The notes under the pieces are model-generated. The model made no database searches and was not told where the DNA came from. It saw only the letters and a list, made by a program, of their open reading frames with translations. DNA of 7,563 nucleotides from Proteiniphilum sp. UBA1403 (GTDB lineage Bacteria; Bacteroidota; Bacteroidia; Bacteroidales; Dysgonomonadaceae): positions 393 to 7,955 of the forward strand of contig DBQD01000020.1 in assembly GCA_002305715.1 (NCBI GenBank), written 5' to 3'. The first letter of the stretch is position 1, and each line of letters opens with the position of its first letter. Positions 6,966 through 7,563 of the stretch are shown piece by piece. A program made the translations under genes and the position numbers.

Positions 6966-7092
6966 TAAATGTTTGTAGTGTAATATTGTTGAAATAAACA
7001 GTCAATTGATATTCCATCATATAGAGTTTACAACACGAAGTGGAGAAAAGACACTCTATTTTTTAATTTTTATTGCTGTAAACAAACATTTA
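6966..7092. repeat. 11-bp inverted repeat flanking a 105-bp segment upstream of the OmpA-like gene
   Basis: TAAATGTTTGT (6966-6976) and ACAAACATTTA (7082-7092) are perfect reverse complements and bracket 105 bp that end 84 bp before the OmpA-like start. Within or beside it lies a second inverted repeat, GTTTACA (7026-7032) / TGTAAAC (7077-7083). In Bacteroides, surface-layer and capsule promoters are often switched by inversion between such repeats, although the known repeats are usually longer. No recombinase gene is in the window and no clear promoter lies inside, so a plain regulatory or chance structure is equally possible. Confidence 0.4.
7021..7064 (+). terminator. Second terminator-like hairpin before the OmpA-like gene
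   Basis: ATAGAGT (7021-7027) pairs with ACTCTAT (7053-7059), and the second arm leads into six T (7059-7064). A small CAC-GAA-GTG hairpin (7034-7042) sits inside the loop. It could be a back-up terminator for the lipoprotein transcript, the 3' end of a small RNA, or an attenuator for the OmpA-like gene. The long loop makes it much weaker than the one at 6914-6947. Confidence 0.3.
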
Positions 7093-7176
7093 TCAAGGAT
7101 TTTTGTTAATATTGTACTGAATATCTGAACTACAGAAAGAAATCAGTTACAAGCAATATTATAATCACAATTTAAA

Positions 7177-7563
7177 ATGAAAAAATCTATGAAAAAGTTT
7201 TTTTTGTACTTGTTCGCTTTTGCTCTTATTCCAGCATTTACTTTTGCTCAAGAGCGAGTGATCAAAGAAGAAGGTAAGGTACTATTCAAACCTCATGCCT
7301 ACTTACAACTACAAGGTGGAGCAGCTCACACCTTAGGTGAAGCAGCGTTCTCTGATCTGATCTCACCTGCAGCAGCTCTTAACTTGGGTTATAAGTTTAC
7401 TCCCGCTTTTGGTATGCGCTTAGGAGCTTCTGCTTGGCAGGGAAAAGGTGGTTGGGTTGCACCAGCACAAGTTTATAAATATAATTTTGTTCAAGGAAAT
7501 CTTGACTTGGTGCTTGATCTTATGTCGGTATTCAAAGGATTTGATCCTGATAGGGTATTCAAT
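7177..7563 (+). CDS. OmpA-family outer-membrane barrel protein, N-terminal part (cut by window end)
   Basis: The first 129 codons are open to the window edge. Residues 1-24 are a signal peptide: basic start (MKKSMKK), hydrophobic core, cleavage likely after FTFA with mature QE. No lipobox cysteine is present. The mature part shows amphipathic strands of an eight-strand-type barrel: KPHAYLQLQGGAAHTLG (38-54), SPAAALNLGYKFTPAFGMRLGASAW (63-87) and YKYNFVQGNLDLVLDL (100-115), with the GY-F-P-G-R-G spacing and a VFN turn (127-129) typical of Bacteroides OmpA-family porins. A C-terminal peptidoglycan-binding OmpA domain is expected but lies outside the window. ATG 7177 is preferred because of the A-rich leader; ATG 7189 (M5) is possible. 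It lies 284 bp after the surface lipoprotein, with a strong terminator between them. It may anchor or support the surface coat in the outer membrane (inference). Confidence 0.9.
   Translation, partial: MKKSMKKFFLYLFAFALIPAFTFAQERVIKEEGKVLFKPHAYLQLQGGAAHTLGEAAFSDLISPAAALNLGYKFTPAFGMRLGASAWQGKGGWVAPAQVYKYNFVQGNLDLVLDLMSVFKGFDPDRVFN

Overview
The window looks like chromosomal DNA of a Bacteroidales bacterium (phylum Bacteroidota). Four things point there: an AraC-type hybrid two-component protein, a Bacteroidetes-type HU-related histone-like protein, a lipoprotein whose cysteine is followed by an acidic surface-export signal (C-K-D-Y-D-D-D), and an OmpA-family barrel of the Bacteroides kind. Intergenic DNA is very AT-rich and start codons follow A-rich leaders rather than Shine-Dalgarno sites, as is usual in this phylum. 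The genus cannot be fixed from the sequence.

Layout, all genes on the + strand. Positions 1-117 hold a strong hairpin terminator of a gene that lies left of the window. Positions 118-625 show no convincing gene. At 626-2443 is a membrane sensor kinase fused to a receiver and an AraC DNA-binding domain; it lacks the large periplasmic sensor usual for such hybrids. Positions 2444-3028 are a 585-bp AT-rich gap with a phased direct repeat and two hairpins close to the next gene. At 3029-3406 is an HU-related nucleoid protein, followed after 19 bp by a 163-residue protein of unknown function (3426-3917), probably in the same operon. At 4097-6892 is a 931-residue surface lipoprotein with an alanine-rich coiled-coil stalk and a long beta-rich body. 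A perfect 14-bp-stem terminator follows it (6914-6947), then a 284-bp intergenic stretch with inverted repeats. The start of an OmpA-like porin gene (7177 to the window end) closes the window.

How it may work together (inference): the stalked lipoprotein next to an OmpA-type barrel resembles the S-layer locus described in Bacteroides thetaiotaomicron (BT1927 with the OmpA-like BT1926), so the right half is best read as a surface-layer-like cell-envelope module. The hybrid kinase and the HU-like protein are candidate regulators of this envelope module because they lie next to it, but nothing in the sequence proves the link. The least described parts are the 163-residue protein, the minimal-sensor hybrid kinase, and the repeats in the two regulatory gaps.
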